A stretch of DNA of 64,000 nt, taken from positions 6,935,274 through 6,999,273 of the forward strand of contig OZ038463.1 of assembly GCA_964036295.1 (NCBI GenBank), written 5' to 3'. Position numbers and translations under genes: made by a program. Position 1 is the first letter of the stretch; every line of letters begins with the position of its first letter. This DNA comes from Plumapathes pennacea. Its lineage: Eukaryota > Cnidaria > Anthozoa > Antipatharia > Myriopathidae. Shown here piece after piece: positions 12,314 to 25,468 of the stretch. A model generated the notes under the pieces. The model did not search any database. It had not been told where the DNA came from and saw only the letters and a program-made list of their open reading frames with translations.

Positions 12314-13711
12314 GTTGATGCTTACATGTTTTTGTTGTGTGTATGTGACTGTGTGTGTGTGTGTATGGTATCGTGTTTGGGGTAATTATTCTACTTGGTT
12401 GTGTGTGTGTCTAAACAGTGGCGGTGTAAGTATTACTCGACTATTTCTTTTATGTGTCAGTTTATTATTTTGCGTGTTGCTGTGTTTATTTTCTTTGTGC
12501 TTTGTCCTTTTTTACGTATGCATCCTATATTTGCGTATTTTTTTAAGACTAGTAAGAATGCTATTTTTAAGCGTATGTTTATGCATTTGAACATTGTTAT
12601 GCAATTATTTGTGTTTTGTTTTACGAGGGACTCATGTAGACTAGGCTAACCAGTAGGGATAATGCCGGCGTATTGACTAGAAAATACTACTGCATCAACT
12701 AAAAGTAATGTAGTGCAGGGGTAAGCGTTATAACGTCCCTCAGTTTTATATTAGTATATATCATTCTGCATAGCAACACAATTCAGAGTCCTTATTTCAC
12801 AATGAAAACGTAAGCACAAACACAAAAAGCACATTAGAGTCCTTATTTCACGGTGGAAACGCTCAGACTGTGCGCAATCTATAAAGCACTCTGACACATT
12901 TAAACGCAAGCACAAGTCGGAGAATTTTAGTTTTTCTCCGTGATTGTGCTAGTAAATTTTCATTCAACGCATATGTTTAGCAGGTTGCATTTACTTAGCT
13001 TTTTGCTTGCGTCGCTTGTAAAAACCGGGATTTAGTTGATATGCAGTTCCATTTTTTCGCCGATGTTTTTATTGTTGCTGTTTATTAAATTACGCTGTTG
13101 TGTTGTCCGATGACACGATTAGAATAACGGCAGTGTCTTCTTTTATTCTCATGCGAGTCTTGTTAAACGTGAGCCATCTCAGGAATTCTGAGAGTGTTGG
13201 GTTTGATTGTTTGTTTTGCCTTAACTTTTATTTCCTTTCAGCTTTTCTGATGCGTTTTAGATCCGAAACCAAACATTTAATGGGTGAAAGATCAGATGTT
13301 TCGCAAATAAAAACTGGACGATAACATTGGTATCGTCCCCAAAGGCAAGCCAGCCAATACCTGCATGAAATGACAATAACCTAAATATATGACCGTGCTC
13401 ACATGAAAACTCTCGATCAGTTCATTCATTTTGTAATAGCAGTGATCACATGTTTGTTATTGAGCAGAGTTTATGTACATTTTTCTCGACGCTTGCTTAT
13501 TTTGGGCGGAAAAACATGGTCCAGTAAATATTCAGTGCGCGTGCAAGACAGCGTTAGCCAAACACATTAAAAAGAAACTTCCACAAACCTGTGTGTGCAC
13601 ATTCTACTGTAGTTTAGTACTGTGGTAATTTTCTTAGTTTTTGTACAGTTTTATAAAACTATGTCCAAGCAAACCTGCACATTGAGGAGAAATCTTCGTT
13701 AAGTATATCTT

Positions 13712-14020
13712 GGTGTCAGAGGTTCCTCGCTTGCTAAATGAAGAGTGCAGCGAAGGCTCGGCAGGGAGCGGCACAAGGGGAGCGGTGGCGAGGGAACCAT
13801 TGGGCGCTCGAGTTAGCAACCTCACTTCCATGCCAGTTCTTCTCGCTCGCGACCGCGAGCGAGTTTGTCAAACATTAATAACCAGTCATCGACGAAGTTC
13901 AGCTGAACTCATGGAAGTGAGGTTGCTACCTCGCGCGCCCAGAGGTCCTTTCTACTCGCTTCGTCGCTGCAGTTCTTGTCGGAAAACCCTTGAAGGAGTA
14001 GTATAAGGACCTCTGAAACC
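13712..14020. mobile_element. Fold-back MITE with long imperfect arms
   Basis: The left part starts GTCAGAGGTTCCTCGCTTGC and the right part ends in a complementary AGGACCTCTGAAAC. An inner inverted pair (AGCAACCTCACTTCCATG near 13812 and its complement near 13912) is perfect. A diverged copy occupies about 37790-38225 in the right arm. Confidence 0.6.
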
Positions 14021-15464
14021 AGGGTAAGTTAAGTCATTTTAGCATTTAAGAAAATGTATTGTAAACAGCTCGGTCCAACTTTTATATAAGTTTTTTTACA
14101 AACTAAGCAAGTAAACTAAATTTATTGCTTTGCACAACAAACTACTTACTCATCAAACTTTCTCGCATAAGTACCTCGTCATCTCCTGGCATAATACCGT
14201 AAGCATGTCAATCCGGGTGACCCTAAAAACGTAGAACGGTGGAATGGCAAATACCTCCAAATTCTCAAACGCAGAATGGCGGAACGTAGCCCCAAATGCT
14301 AAAGCGTGGAATGGCACAATACACTCCCGGTACCAGCTCGAACCATTATTTTTTTCCCATTCCGCGCTTTAGTGATTAAGCCCCAACTCCTAAAACGCGG
14401 AACGAGGTAGTACTCCTCCGAAACCACCTCTATATTTATCTGACTGTTTATGTCTCTATCTCTAAGCCTTTCTTTTCTTTTCTTTTCGCTTGTTGTTCTT
14501 CTCTTTATTTCTTGATTTTTTCCTTCATCCCGGGTTTTATTATTATTATTTTTATCATTAACAAATACTTTTTCGTGAAATATTCTAGTTTTTAAACGTA
14601 ATTGGAAAGAAAGAGGGCAAGAGAAATATAGATCCGCCATGTTCAAAAACTAACTCGGCTAATCTTGCCATATATAATCCTTGCGCAACAAAAAAAATCC
14701 TCACCCGGGACACGCCGCATTCCTAATTTAATTTGTCCAATTTCTTTTTTGTCCCGAATGTACGGTAACAATGACGCCAGGAGTTCACTTGCAACGACCA
14801 GTTTTGTTTATTTGTTTTCGCTCTTTTTCATGTTAACAAAGAAAGTTTTGAGACAGTCGCGTGCTTACCCTAAAGTAAAAGCAATCGTGATCTGATTCGG
14901 GGAAGCTTAATTCGGGTGAAACATTACCACACTATCACATTTTATGCGATTACACCTGCGTACGCATTACGCGTTTTGAAGCAACGCCTTTTCACTCGTT
15001 TATCTGCACATTTAATTCAAGAAATTGTTCAACATCAATACTCTCAAAATAATATCGGTCATACTCAATACTTCTATGGGAGGTTTTATGGAATCATTTT
15101 ATGACGTCAAAAATGGCGCGTAAGTGTCCTCTGGCCGTCAAAGTGACTCAATTTGCGGCTACAATTATCATTCAATACTTTTCCCCTCTGTCGATTGGCC
15201 GAGAGACTGCTACGTCACCTGCAAATAACTGCCTACAACTAAGTATTTAATCACGCCCACTACTGTTTTCGGCGTGTCAACTGCAAATAATATTCTGCTC
15301 ATGCGCAGTTTTCTCCGCCTGTTTGAACGCTCATTTTCGCTAAAACGCGCCCTTCCCAATCGGCATTTTATGCCAAATTATTTGTGAAATGCAAGCTCAC
15401 TCTAATGGAAAAACAATTATTGAACTCGATTATCGTAAAATATCGTTATTTGCCAGTGTCTCAC

Positions 15465-15511
15465 AGATCAATTATTTGCCTCTGCCTCCGGCACCGGCAA
15501 ATAATTGATCT
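15465..15511. repeat. Perfect 16-bp-arm hairpin
   Basis: AGATCAATTATTTGCC at 15465-15480 pairs with GGCAAATAATTGATCT at 15496-15511. An outer TGCCAGTG/CACTGGCA pair extends the symmetry. It is probably a fold-back remnant. Confidence 0.7.
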
Positions 15512-17440
15512 GCTCGCCACTGGCAAATCAGAATATTTTGCTCATCCCGTCCAATAATTGCTTATTATTTAGTTCCTTGTGACATTACAATTAACACAAA
15601 ACAGGACTACATGCTGTCCAATTTGGAAATAATTGAATTGTCGATCCTCATATTACAAATACGAACAAAATCTAGCTCCAAGGTAACAAAGAAGACCTTA
15701 CTAGACGATGTACTGAAAAGATGAACCAGCCAAATCAATTATTCAGGTAATGTATTGGGACATCAATTTCTCTTTTACAGAATATTCTCTTTAGAGATTT
15801 TCAATGATAACAATTATCACTTTTAGGGCAATAATCCTGCGGGGTTTTAACACAATTAGTTCGAAAACGTCGGAGACTTCATGTCTTGAAACGTGCTACC
15901 TCCGACGAATTTTTGCCTTATTGAATATTCATGACCTCGTATCCAGCGTAACCTTAAGAGATAACTCTTAGCTAACGCGGTATTTTGACGGCCAGCCGAC
16001 GCGAAACGAACAGAAATATGTCACAATAAAACCTCCCATACGAAGATATATTTTTTAGACGCATTACTAGCAATGCTCGGCATGCATTGTACTAAAAATC
16101 AATCACAAACAGCTCTATTGTACAAAATGGCATGATCCCGGCTATGATGCTAAGGACGGGCTTCCTGCCATGGTTCGTTTGGAGAAAAGCTCTCTCCTCT
16201 GACACGTTTGCTGAGAAGAGCCATGGCGAACGTGAAAAATGACTCGACATCACGGGACTGAAACGGACAAAATTAAGTAACCTGATTCAATTACCACAAT
16301 AAATCCACAATATACCGAGAAGAAATCCGTTAAGCCCTTCTGATAAGGAATGAAGTAAGAACCCCAACCCTGCCAATTCTCCCGCATATGCGTACCACCT
16401 TCAGTCTTCTGGGCTTCGGCTAAACTTTAAATAATCAAATTGCCCGGTATAACAGGTGATGTGCAAGCTTCCCATTCAGTTTGATCTATTTGCTTATGAA
16501 TTGAAGATAATTTTCCGAGTTCCACAAACATAAGGGTAAATGTCAGGTAAAACAAAGCATTTGCATGAAGTTCCAAATGTTTGTCCAAGGAGGCTTCCCA
16601 TGGTTCCAGGTTCATCAATAAATAATCTTTTGTACTGAACTTTATAACTTTTCATGTCCGCTGTCTCTGTTTTCCGTGAATGACTTTTTTTTTTCGTTAG
16701 TGCACAAATCCGCCACAAACACTTTATTAACTTGCCGGTAATACAAGTGAGGTACAAACAGCTTTATTTTACTAAATATTCACATTTGTTGAGCAGTGTT
16801 CCCTAAAAGCCAATAAGCATAATTTTTCTTGAATTTAATTTTATGGTGGATCTGTGCACATGTATTTCAAATTTTACTTCCATCCTTATATTTCACTTGA
16901 TAATCGTTTAGAATTTCTAGCAGTCATTCTACGTATTGTCTTTGTGTTTTACCATGTCAGTTGAGCTTCCTTACACTTCCGTGTAAAGTAGAGTTGAACT
17001 GTGCAGTTTTCTTTTAGTATTTCCTGAGGTCATCAGCGTCAAAAAAAGGCAGATATTTGGAAACACAACCCTTTTTGAGAACCGTTTTATTTTTTACTTA
17101 CATCTATTAATAGGGACTTTTTTTTAACTTTCCGTGGTGGAAAATATTAAATTCTGATAACAGCTGCAATTTTACCTAATAAAATTGTATGTTGAACTGA
17201 AAAAAGACCGCTTTAAAAGAGACTAAATCAACGGGGACAACAAGCTATTGAACGCTCTGTGTGAAATTCAAACTAAAAGCTTGCAATGCAAACCTTTCAC
17301 GCGACACTCTGCTTTCTTTAGAATAAACTACAAGTTTCATAGTTCCAAAATCAGTAATGTGAATATATCTTATTGTTGTTGTTTTCACGTTTCACGTTCT
17401 TATTTTTTTTAACACTAACTGATCGGTTGATCTCACTGCT

Positions 17441-18060
17441 TTACTGCTGAGGGTTTCGACAACATAATCGTCGAAGTTGCTTCATAACTTCAGTCCGAAT
17501 TTCAGGCAATCGCAAGCAGTAAAAGAACGGGTTTAAGCACGAGTTCAGTAGAAGAACTGTGATGGCAAATTCAAAAACACACTGCGTGAGAGCAGTGTTT
17601 CCGACGGTTAAGACGATTATAGTTAAGCACGAGATAGGCAAATAGCAGATGATGAAAAGTACGTAGATCCACATCATGGTAGATGCTGTTCGTTTGTACT
17701 TCACGATGTTCAGTATGCTTCTCTCCTGTTGTTGAGCTTGGTTGATGGCTTGAGGTTGAACCTGTTGGCCGTGCTGACCTCGCAAACGCCGGTATATCTT
17801 GATGTAGGACACAGAAATGACGAGGAAACAAACACAAACGCCACTCATCCAAATAAATTGTTTCAATACCCCGCTCCAAAAACTTGAAGATGCGAAAAAT
17901 AGTGAACACGACCAGATGAAGGTAAGGACTGCACAAACTCGCCTGGTCGTCACAATCTGTTGATATCTGAGATGAAAAAACAGGGCAGTGTATCGGTCCA
18001 GGCTTATCGCTGTCATAGTGAGCAACGAAGCACAGGTGAACAACGGCCCGGCAAAAAAGG
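17441..18060 (-). pseudogene. Rhodopsin-type GPCR, TM3 to C-terminus
   Basis: The frame has CASLLTMTAISLDRYTALFF (end of TM3 with the DRY motif), then TM4 and TM5, a glutamine-rich third loop, TM6 with CYLPISCL and TM7 with NSCLNPFFYCLRLPEI, an NPxxY variant. The tail ends at RLCCRNPQQ. The open frame extends upstream to 18277, but that part is not receptor-like. TM1 is found 2.5 kb away at 20519-20743 and TM2 is missing, so the receptor is broken. It resembles the single-exon orphan class A receptors that are numerous in corals; the ligand is unknown. Confidence 0.75.
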
Positions 18061-20518
18061 ACGAAGAAAACAAGGAACAGCGGTGAACACTGTGAGGATT
18101 AAGGTGGCTCCATAGGGTTTTCAGACGCAATTTCGCGTGGGCACCAAAATCACAATGATATAACCCGACTTTCGTAATTCCTTGGAGGAAATCTGAATTT
18201 AACAGGAAATTCTGAAAACTCGGAATAAAAACAGTTAAAATGCGTGCACAGTTCTTCGTGTCACGAAGAAACTGCAAACTTGCAAGCCTTTTTCAATCAA
18301 ACCAAGCACACGCCGGCTTTACTTGATCGCCGATCTTTATCACTTTACCTTCGAATGTATATAACTCTATTGAATTAGCTTGAAAGTATTGTTTCTGCAC
18401 ATCCTGTCAGGCCAATTTCTAAACAAGCAACACACGATAAACAAGTTCTACAATTCAGATTTTATTCTGTTTGACTTTGAAATGAACAGCCGTGACAAAC
18501 GCGGCTCGAACGGTCATTTCGGCAATCATCAGTTGCAATGGACAAACCAGTACATTCGGCCTAGTCACAACACTGACAGCAATTCTTGGAAGTAAGCAAA
18601 CTTAGACAGAAATTATTGGCGCTGTTATGAAGCTTTGCAAATCCTACTAACCTGCAGAGTTTGATCCCGTGTCAGTCTGTGGCATATTATCTCAGGAGAA
18701 TATTTAGCAAAACTAAATATTCACGAACTGTATTGAATAAGTATGAATGAACTTGATGGGACACAACTGCCAACAAACTTGTTGGGAGCTAGTGGAGTAG
18801 CATACGACGGCTTGAACTGACGACTTTCGAACGGTCTTCACGGTTTGTGATTGAAAAGATTGAGTTCTTGAACAGCTATCACCCTCAAATTGTTCGAGAC
18901 TTCGCCAGCAGTAGTTCACACAGGATAATTCGTGGCTGACATATCCAGTACGAGCTTCTCAAGACGGAAATTCTGGAATTGCATGGTGTTTCTTTTTAGC
19001 TTCGCACCAAGAAAACTTGCTGGCGTGCGATCGCCGCTTTCTCCTCGTGTTTACAATTACGGCTAACGCATGCGCACTTGTCGATCTTGTCGAGGCATTA
19101 TTTTGCATTTGATGGCGCAATACGCACGTAAAATATCAAGTTTTTCTCTGCATTTATCTCGAGTTTCCTTCGGTGAATCTGTCTTAAATTTTGCAGGCAA
19201 ACGAAGATTATATCCGGTTTTTTAATATTTGATTTTAATGGAAATTTATGGAGCAGAATTTTTTTTATTTACAAAAAACATAAATTGCCAATTAGCTCGA
19301 AATCTGCTCCTCTAACCCCAACTTTTTTTCACAGTTATGTTTACCTTATACAGATTTCTAAACATACTGAAAGTTTCAGAAAAATTCACCGAAGAAAACT
19401 CCAGAAAATAGAGGAGAAAGTTTGAAAATGGGGTGGAAGACCTTTATTTCAAGGACGTATTGTTTCCATAGTAACCACAGTAGAGTGACAAAAGTAAGAT
19501 GTATGAGCAACAGACCTTTCGAAACATCTACCCTGCAAATTTGATCAAGAAAGAATATAATGAAATGAAAATATGACGGTTTTTGTGTCATAAACTAAAT
19601 ACAAGCAAGTGCAGGGAAATACCCTATGGAACCACCTTAATTACTTTCATCAAGAGAAAAGCAAAAAACGGAGGCTGGCAAACTGAACCGGCACCAAGAT
19701 CTGTCAGCACAAGAGAGCAGAGCAGAAGCTTGGAAGGAAAGCGAATTGATCATCGCCAGAAATTTCAGACATCCGGTTGCGCCATCTCGGAAGAGACATC
19801 AGGTTTCACGCTGACAGCCGCTCAAGAAATAACAAAGAAATGTATGGGATCTGATAATAAATTGTGCTTTTCGCTTAACTGAAGCACGTTCGTAAAAATG
19901 TCTGGGCAGCATTCGGAAGAGGAAAGCTTCCTAAACACAACAGTACAAAAAATATTTATCTCCGGTAAAATTCGATGTGTACTTTTTTGAATTTAAAATT
20001 TCGGCCGACGTAAGAAGGGATTGATAGCAGAATACGCTCAAAACCGGCTACTGTCACTTTTTAAGCTGCATTTAATACAAGAACCTTGGGTAAAACGCAA
20101 AATGTCTACCCCGTACCTGATTGTCGAAGGATTGAACATCTCCTGTGAAGCCTCAGTCAGTCCCCTGGAGCAAATTCGATGTGTACTTTTTGTGTTTGAA
20201 TTTGCAGTTCACAGCCAGCCATGGCGAATACCTCCCGTGAAATACGCTGACTTCGAATGTTGATATTTTGGGCTGGGAAGCTCCAAATCGCATGAAAATT
20301 GTACCAAACGAAAGCTAATTTCAACTAGGTCGTTTAGCGGCACGTCTCCTAAACGTAGCAGTCTCTTTTTGAACCGGAGAAACCCATCCCTCCCCCACCC
20401 CACTGAGGCAAAGTACGTAACAATGTTGAATGTGTGAATGGCGCATGCTCATACCGCACGCCGCTGGGAAAGACCGGAAGCAATCGTGGACGCAAAATGT
20501 CCGGAATTTCTGGCGATG
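18061..20518. other. Sequence separating the two halves of the GPCR
   Basis: This stretch replaces TM2 and the first loops. I see no transposon termini or coding frame of note. A short direct repeat, AATTCGATGTGTACTTTTT, occurs near 19969 and 20174. Confidence 0.45.
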
Positions 20519-20743
20519 TGTAACGTGACGCATTGCTAAGAGAAGCAAAAGGTTTGCGAAGGTTGTCGTGATGGCCAGTGGTACATTTAACGCAGCGTTC
20601 ACGAGGTATGGAACAGAACTGTCTAAAGTCTCAAAAAGCACTTTCGGGAAAATAAAGCAAAACTGTGGATTGTTTGGCTTTGTTGTCGTGTTGTTGTTAA
20701 CGATCGTCACGTTGGTGAAGAACGACTCCGAAGTGGGTGCCAT
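20519..20743 (-). pseudogene. Rhodopsin-type GPCR, N-terminus and TM1
   Basis: The ATG at 20743 starts MAPTSESFF. N-glycosylation sequons at N11 and N17/N18 fit an extracellular tail. A hydrophobic segment at residues 46-70 (containing TTTFANLLLLLAMRH) is TM1. Receptor-like sequence stops after RHVT near residue 75 and the frame runs on into unrelated sequence. With 17441-18060 it is one broken receptor gene. Confidence 0.65.
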
Positions 20744-20854
20744 GTTGTTTCACTCTACTTGGATCTCTGGTGGTGGGATTTCCTGTGGGACTGATCTAAC
20801 AATAAAGTATCATTTGTTAACTCTTCAAAGATGTTAGATGATTGAAAACTTCTT

Positions 20855-21300
20855 GTGATCTGTAATCGTCGAAAGTCTCTGCGTGTGTTGTCAGATGTTT
20901 TGTTGCACTCAGAAGATGGGGAAACGTTGGACTCCTGCTAACCTGACACTTGTTTGAAGGAATTAAGCTTTCATTTTGTAAAACTACTAATTTAAAATAT
21001 GCATTTACCCTTCCTAACCTAACCTTTATTGTATTTTATTTTCGGGACACTTTAATTCCGAGATTTGGGGATGGTCATATTTCGCGACACTCTATTTTCA
21101 CGATTTTCATAAATTTATAGAAACTGAGTCATTTTGTTTTCACGATTGCGTCGATAACTTAATCTTTAAATACCTTTGCTATTAGTGATCTGTAATCGTC
21201 GAAGTCGCTATCCTTGTGTCGTCAACAGGGTTGTTGCTTTATTGCTCCGTACTCTGAAAGATGGCGAAGTATTGGACTCTTGCTACTCTGACACCTTAAT
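20855..21300. repeat. Imperfect direct repeat of about 115 bp
   Basis: Two copies, 20855-20965 and 21184-21300, both begin GTGATCTGTAATCGTCGAA and share GATGG, TTGGACTC and CTGACAC further on. Between and after them I see nothing coding. Confidence 0.55.
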
Positions 21301-21702
21301 TGAAATAATTTAATCAATTAAACCGTTAGCAAAGTAGATCCACTTTGTCGGTGCCACTTTGAATGACAAGGTTTATGCGTTATTAATAATAATTTGACTA
21401 AATAGACACTGGATATTTGACAGACTATGGCTGCCGTGTTTGTACTCACGAAAACTCATTAGAGAAGTCAGAATGCCTTTATTTAAACACAATATTTATT
21501 AATGGTTATAGCTTGTGGGGTCGTGTAAATAGTTACTTGTACTACCTACAACTATAATACTACATTATACTAATCTTTAAACTATGAGGAAAACGATTTG
21601 GCTCATATGAGCAGATCCTGCAAAGAGACTACCGTATTTAAACTCAATAAGAAAAACCTGGAGAAGGGGGTCATGAGTGTACTACATGAATGAAATGTTG
21701 AT

Positions 21703-23425
21703 TCCCCGAGCCTGTGAGGGGTACTAATCGTGACGCCCTGTCGTTTCTCAAAATTATGATGCTACTGATAAGCGCCAAAGACAATGGGTCAAATGTTTAG
21801 CTATATATCAGGTAGAATTGAAGAGATGAGCTAACGGCTAAGGAGGGAATTTTGATTTGATTTTGTATTTTATTTCTATTAAAATGTTTAGGACATAATG
21901 TTTAAATACGCCGACTCTTAATCACAAACGTTAAAACTTACATTCGGCAATGATAGTTCTCGGGATGTAGTTCAAGCTGAACGAAGCACGCAATTTGTAT
22001 GATGGTGGATAAAAATTACGGCCAAGAGAATAAATTTAATAAATGGCAGCACATCCATTCGCTTGCAGACCAATTTTTAAGGTCGGCGGAAGACGCTCCA
22101 AAGGTTTATACTTGTTCTTGGCCGATACTCGAATGTTTTAAGCTTTGTCCAATTTTCCTGAGAAACTATGTGTTAAAAAAACATTTCGTACTGGCGGAAT
22201 GGTACATGCTGTATATCGATCGTGCAGTTATCATTTTGTGTCAATGTTTCAGTCGGTTGACCGTACACAGGAACCCGTCGTTCATCTCTATCGATAGTCG
22301 TTATGCAGTGGACGCGCGCGATTGAGTTGTTTGCAAGATATCTTTAAATTAGCCTAGATAACTTACCACAAGACTTGAAGTATATTGTGTATGCCGAAGC
22401 CCTTGGACGAAAGGTTACTTTGGTGTTCTTCTTTGATGACGAGTTACAATTATTAAGAGCTCGCTCGAACGAACTAGGCAAGAAAACAATACATTCTTCT
22501 ACGTATATGCACACATTCAGTCATCCGCTCAATATTTATCTGTTTCATTTGATTAACAAGAGCGTAAAATTTGAACCTTCTACGACAGGTCATTCATGTG
22601 ACTATAATAAACTTCACTCTTGAGAAAACATTTTGTATTCGTCGTCATTTGAAATCCTAGTAAATGAATATACCTCTGAATATGCTTGGAAGAAAGATAC
22701 ACCGCTCAAAATGATTTGAACGCTGGTAAAGCGGGCAAGGTTTGTGCACTTTAGAATACATCCTGCCAATTTTCGCTTTGAGTTGAGAGGATTAGGCCAC
22801 TTTGAGGTTGAAAGAGCAATTATTTGAATCAGACTCTATGAACTGTGGAGCCGATTGCCTCATTAAATAGTATGCATGTTACGCATGATTGAGCGCGTGT
22901 TGGGTTCACTTTACTGTGGTGGTAAAGGGTGACGAAGCAACACCAAATAAGAGGGTTTAATATTGAGAAATTTGAACCTCATTAGCCCATATCTCAGCTG
23001 TTCAACGCGGTAAAGAGCTAATTTTTGTGCGACCTTTTTTTAAACAGGACATTCCAAAGAATATTGTCTAAAATCCATATTTCAGCTATTTTTTGTGACA
23101 TCACTTTACCAGTTTGTTAACCCAAGGCAATCCCTACTTTAGAGCAGTTAACACATGTACCTTTGCCGAAATGGATGCGTATTTAAGCGAAACTGACTTT
23201 ATTGTGTCTGGAGGTTTGTGAAGTCCAAACAAGCATGTATTGGGCAATCAAATTTTAAAACGTTGAGCAAAGGAAAGCGCTCCTAACGCGCACGAATGAC
23301 CACTTGCCAGCGCAACAGCCCCTTGCTCGCCTCCCCATTCACATGCCCTCCTAAGCCTGTTGCACGCACTAGACCACAACCAAAATCTGCCAATCAAAAA
23401 AAGAGCCGACCTTACAGCGGCATCG
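21703..23425. other. Mostly featureless; possible Helitron-like 5' start
   Basis: TCCCCGAGCCTGTGAGGGGT near 21703 resembles the 5' terminus of the Helitron-like elements elsewhere in the window, but I find no matching 3' end. Open frames at 21999-22325 and 22375-22623 have no recognisable motif. Confidence 0.3.
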
Positions 23426-23429
23426 CTAC

Positions 23430-23685
23430 CGTGTATAAAGTAGAGTTGAACTATGCAGTTTTCTTTTCCTGAGGTTGCATGAGCATCAAAAAAGGCAGAT
23501 ATTTGGAAACACAACCCTTTTTGAGAATCGTTTTATTTGTTTACTCACATAATAAGGACTTTTTAAACTTTCCGTGGTGGAAAATATTAAATACTGATAA
23601 CAGCTGCTATTTTACCTAATAAAATTGCGTGTGGAACTGAGAAAGACCGCTTAAAAAGAGACTATAAATCAATACGGTTCAATGC
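23430..23685 (+). repeat. Third copy of the 16985-17235 segment
   Basis: It matches 16985-17235 directly and 30165-30435 as reverse complement, for example TTTCCGTGGTGGAAAATATT near 23571. It abuts the inverted copy of 4084-5835. Confidence 0.7.
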
Positions 23686-24419
23686 ATGATTCTAGACCAG
23701 TATCTTCAGCTGTTTCTTTAAAGTGACGGACCAAAAAATTTGAGTTTGACGACGAAAAACCACCAAAATACTCATGAATTCCTCAACTATTCGAATCCGC
23801 GCGGGGATTTGATCTAGCACGCATGGCGCAAAGATATGCCGCCGTAAAGCGGGGACAGTGGGCTCAGAAGCGGCCGAATAAGAGGTATTAGTTAAGAAAC
23901 GGAGTGACAGTTTTAACTATGAAAGTGACACTGGGTTTTTTCGGACTACAACCTCCAAAAGTACATCAAAATAAAGATAAGGCCTTCAAGTTTCAGGAAA
24001 CGTGCGAGTATTTTGACATAATGGCAGAACTTTAGAGAAATAAATGAAAACGTACCGGTCCCAGTCATTTTCTTATGTTTGCGGGAGCGGAAATGGCGAC
24101 GGGGGGCGCGGTCGAAGTGTTTTCTAGCTCTGGGTAAAATAAAGTATGTTGCGCTTGATAACAAGACTCTTCACTATGCTCCAAAACTGTCTCAAAACAC
24201 TGGAAATGGCAATACTCCCCCCCCTCCCCTCCCCCAAATAGCTCACGCCTTCGGCGTTCAACCATACTCGATCCCAGCCACCCCTTTGCAAAAGTACTGG
24301 ATCCACCCTTGATATATATTTAGTGTCTGTTCATTTTCTAATTTATAATGTCTTTCAGACCAAACCTATAAGCCACATTACTTTTATTATTATGTTAAAA
24401 TTGTCACTGTCTCTTTCAG

Positions 24420-25468
24420 AGTTCTTGTTGATTTTGGTAACAGCCTGCCAATTACACCCAGTAGGGAGATGTCAACGCTACTGGATTCGCTCGTGCTTGC
24501 AGTTGATACGACAGACGCTCCAAACTTTGACTGTGATAACGAGCTATTGTGGCTCGGTGTGGTCGACAACAAACGTGTGCCTGACTGTTGCGAGACTTCA
24601 GTGGGTATCCAGAGATTTCCATCCATTGGTGTCTTCAACGAGGAGCAAGAGAAGCTTATACAAGAACGTCCGCTGTTAATGTTTCAATCTTCCTTATCTT
24701 TCTTTGTAGTTCTGAGACTTGTTCTCGCTTTTGCTGCTTGTTGTGTTGTTTCTATGTTTTCTAAGTTTTTTTCTTGTTCCTTTTATGTTATTTGGTCTTG
24801 TTCTTGTTGGTGTTCTCTTTCATCATGTGCCCCATTTTAAGGTCTCAACAAAGGTTACAAAGAGAATTGTAGCGTTGCTATTTTAAGTATATGCACGTAC
24901 TGTATTAGTCTGCTCGTAGCCGTTTTTGTGGTCGCAGCATTTTATGCAGACTAGTACTGTATATCCTTAAAATGGTCTTGGGACTGAAGAATACAGATGT
25001 ACTATTCTGTTTTTCATAAACGTTAAAGGTAGAATGCGATCTAGATCAAATCAATGAAAGAGTTTTGCAAAGAAGGAGGTTTTTCAGGAACTAGAACTTT
25101 TAAGCAGTTTGGTCGGCATCGCTTAAATTTTCGTGAAGTGCAGAAGACGAGCTATTCTCAAATAGCTTGTCAGCGATTTTTGATGATGTATGCCTTTATA
25201 ATCATCTTGTATAAACAAAAATAGTCCATCCATCCATCCACCCACCCACCAATTTATCCATCCATCCATCCATCCATCTCTTTCTTGTTCTGATCTTAAT
25301 CTTCAGTCTCCAGGTCATACCGCTCCCCTCCTCTTCTCCTTCTTCCCCAGTTTTTCTTTCTTCCTCCATCTTTCTTCTTTTGATGCGACTTCTCATCTCT
25401 TTGCGGTGGAATTATTGCATCGCAACAGGTTAAAGGTAATTGGCCAGAAGTTACTTGTTATAGGGTGC
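24420..25468 (+). pseudogene. Broken copy 2 of ferritin-like gene
   Basis: The exon after the acceptor at 24418-24419 matches intact exon 57560-57293 (GDMSTLLDSL-like region near 24469). About 19 bp at its 3' end, including the splice donor, are deleted near 24679. After a ~750-bp intron the next exon opens at 25429 with the equivalent of VKGNWPEVTC. It stops after about 40 bp at 25468, where sequence matching the end of the GPCR gene takes over. Confidence 0.75.
25228..25282. repeat. CCAT-type microsatellite
   Basis: Imperfect (CATC)n/(CCAT)n tract inside the intron of ferritin-like copy 2. The complementary tract is at about 4265-4290 in copy 1. Confidence 0.8.

Larger units (their letters stand above)
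10990..17330 (+). repeat. Left arm of a large inverted duplication
   Basis: The reverse complement of this arm matches 30122-41085 in order: ferritin-like exons 11.51-12.31 against 39.64-40.56, the fold-back MITE 13.71-14.02 against 37.79-38.23, 14.2-14.5 against 37.4-37.64, 14.53-15.2 against 33.0-33.6, 15.7-16.2 against 32.3-32.7, and 16.4-17.3 against 30.1-30.97. The arm is about 4.7 kb shorter than its partner because the latter has acquired insertions. Nothing else coding was recognised in 12320-13700 or 14030-17330. Confidence 0.8.
23685..25468. repeat. Inverted copy of 4084-5835
   Basis: This is the reverse complement of 4084-5835. Its right edge is a junction with a copy of the GPCR tail near 25468. 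Confidence 0.7.

Noticed and set aside
12312-12650. Hydrophobic frames resembling membrane proteins
   Set aside because: They come from TG/GT-rich low-complexity DNA in both arms, with different frames open in each.
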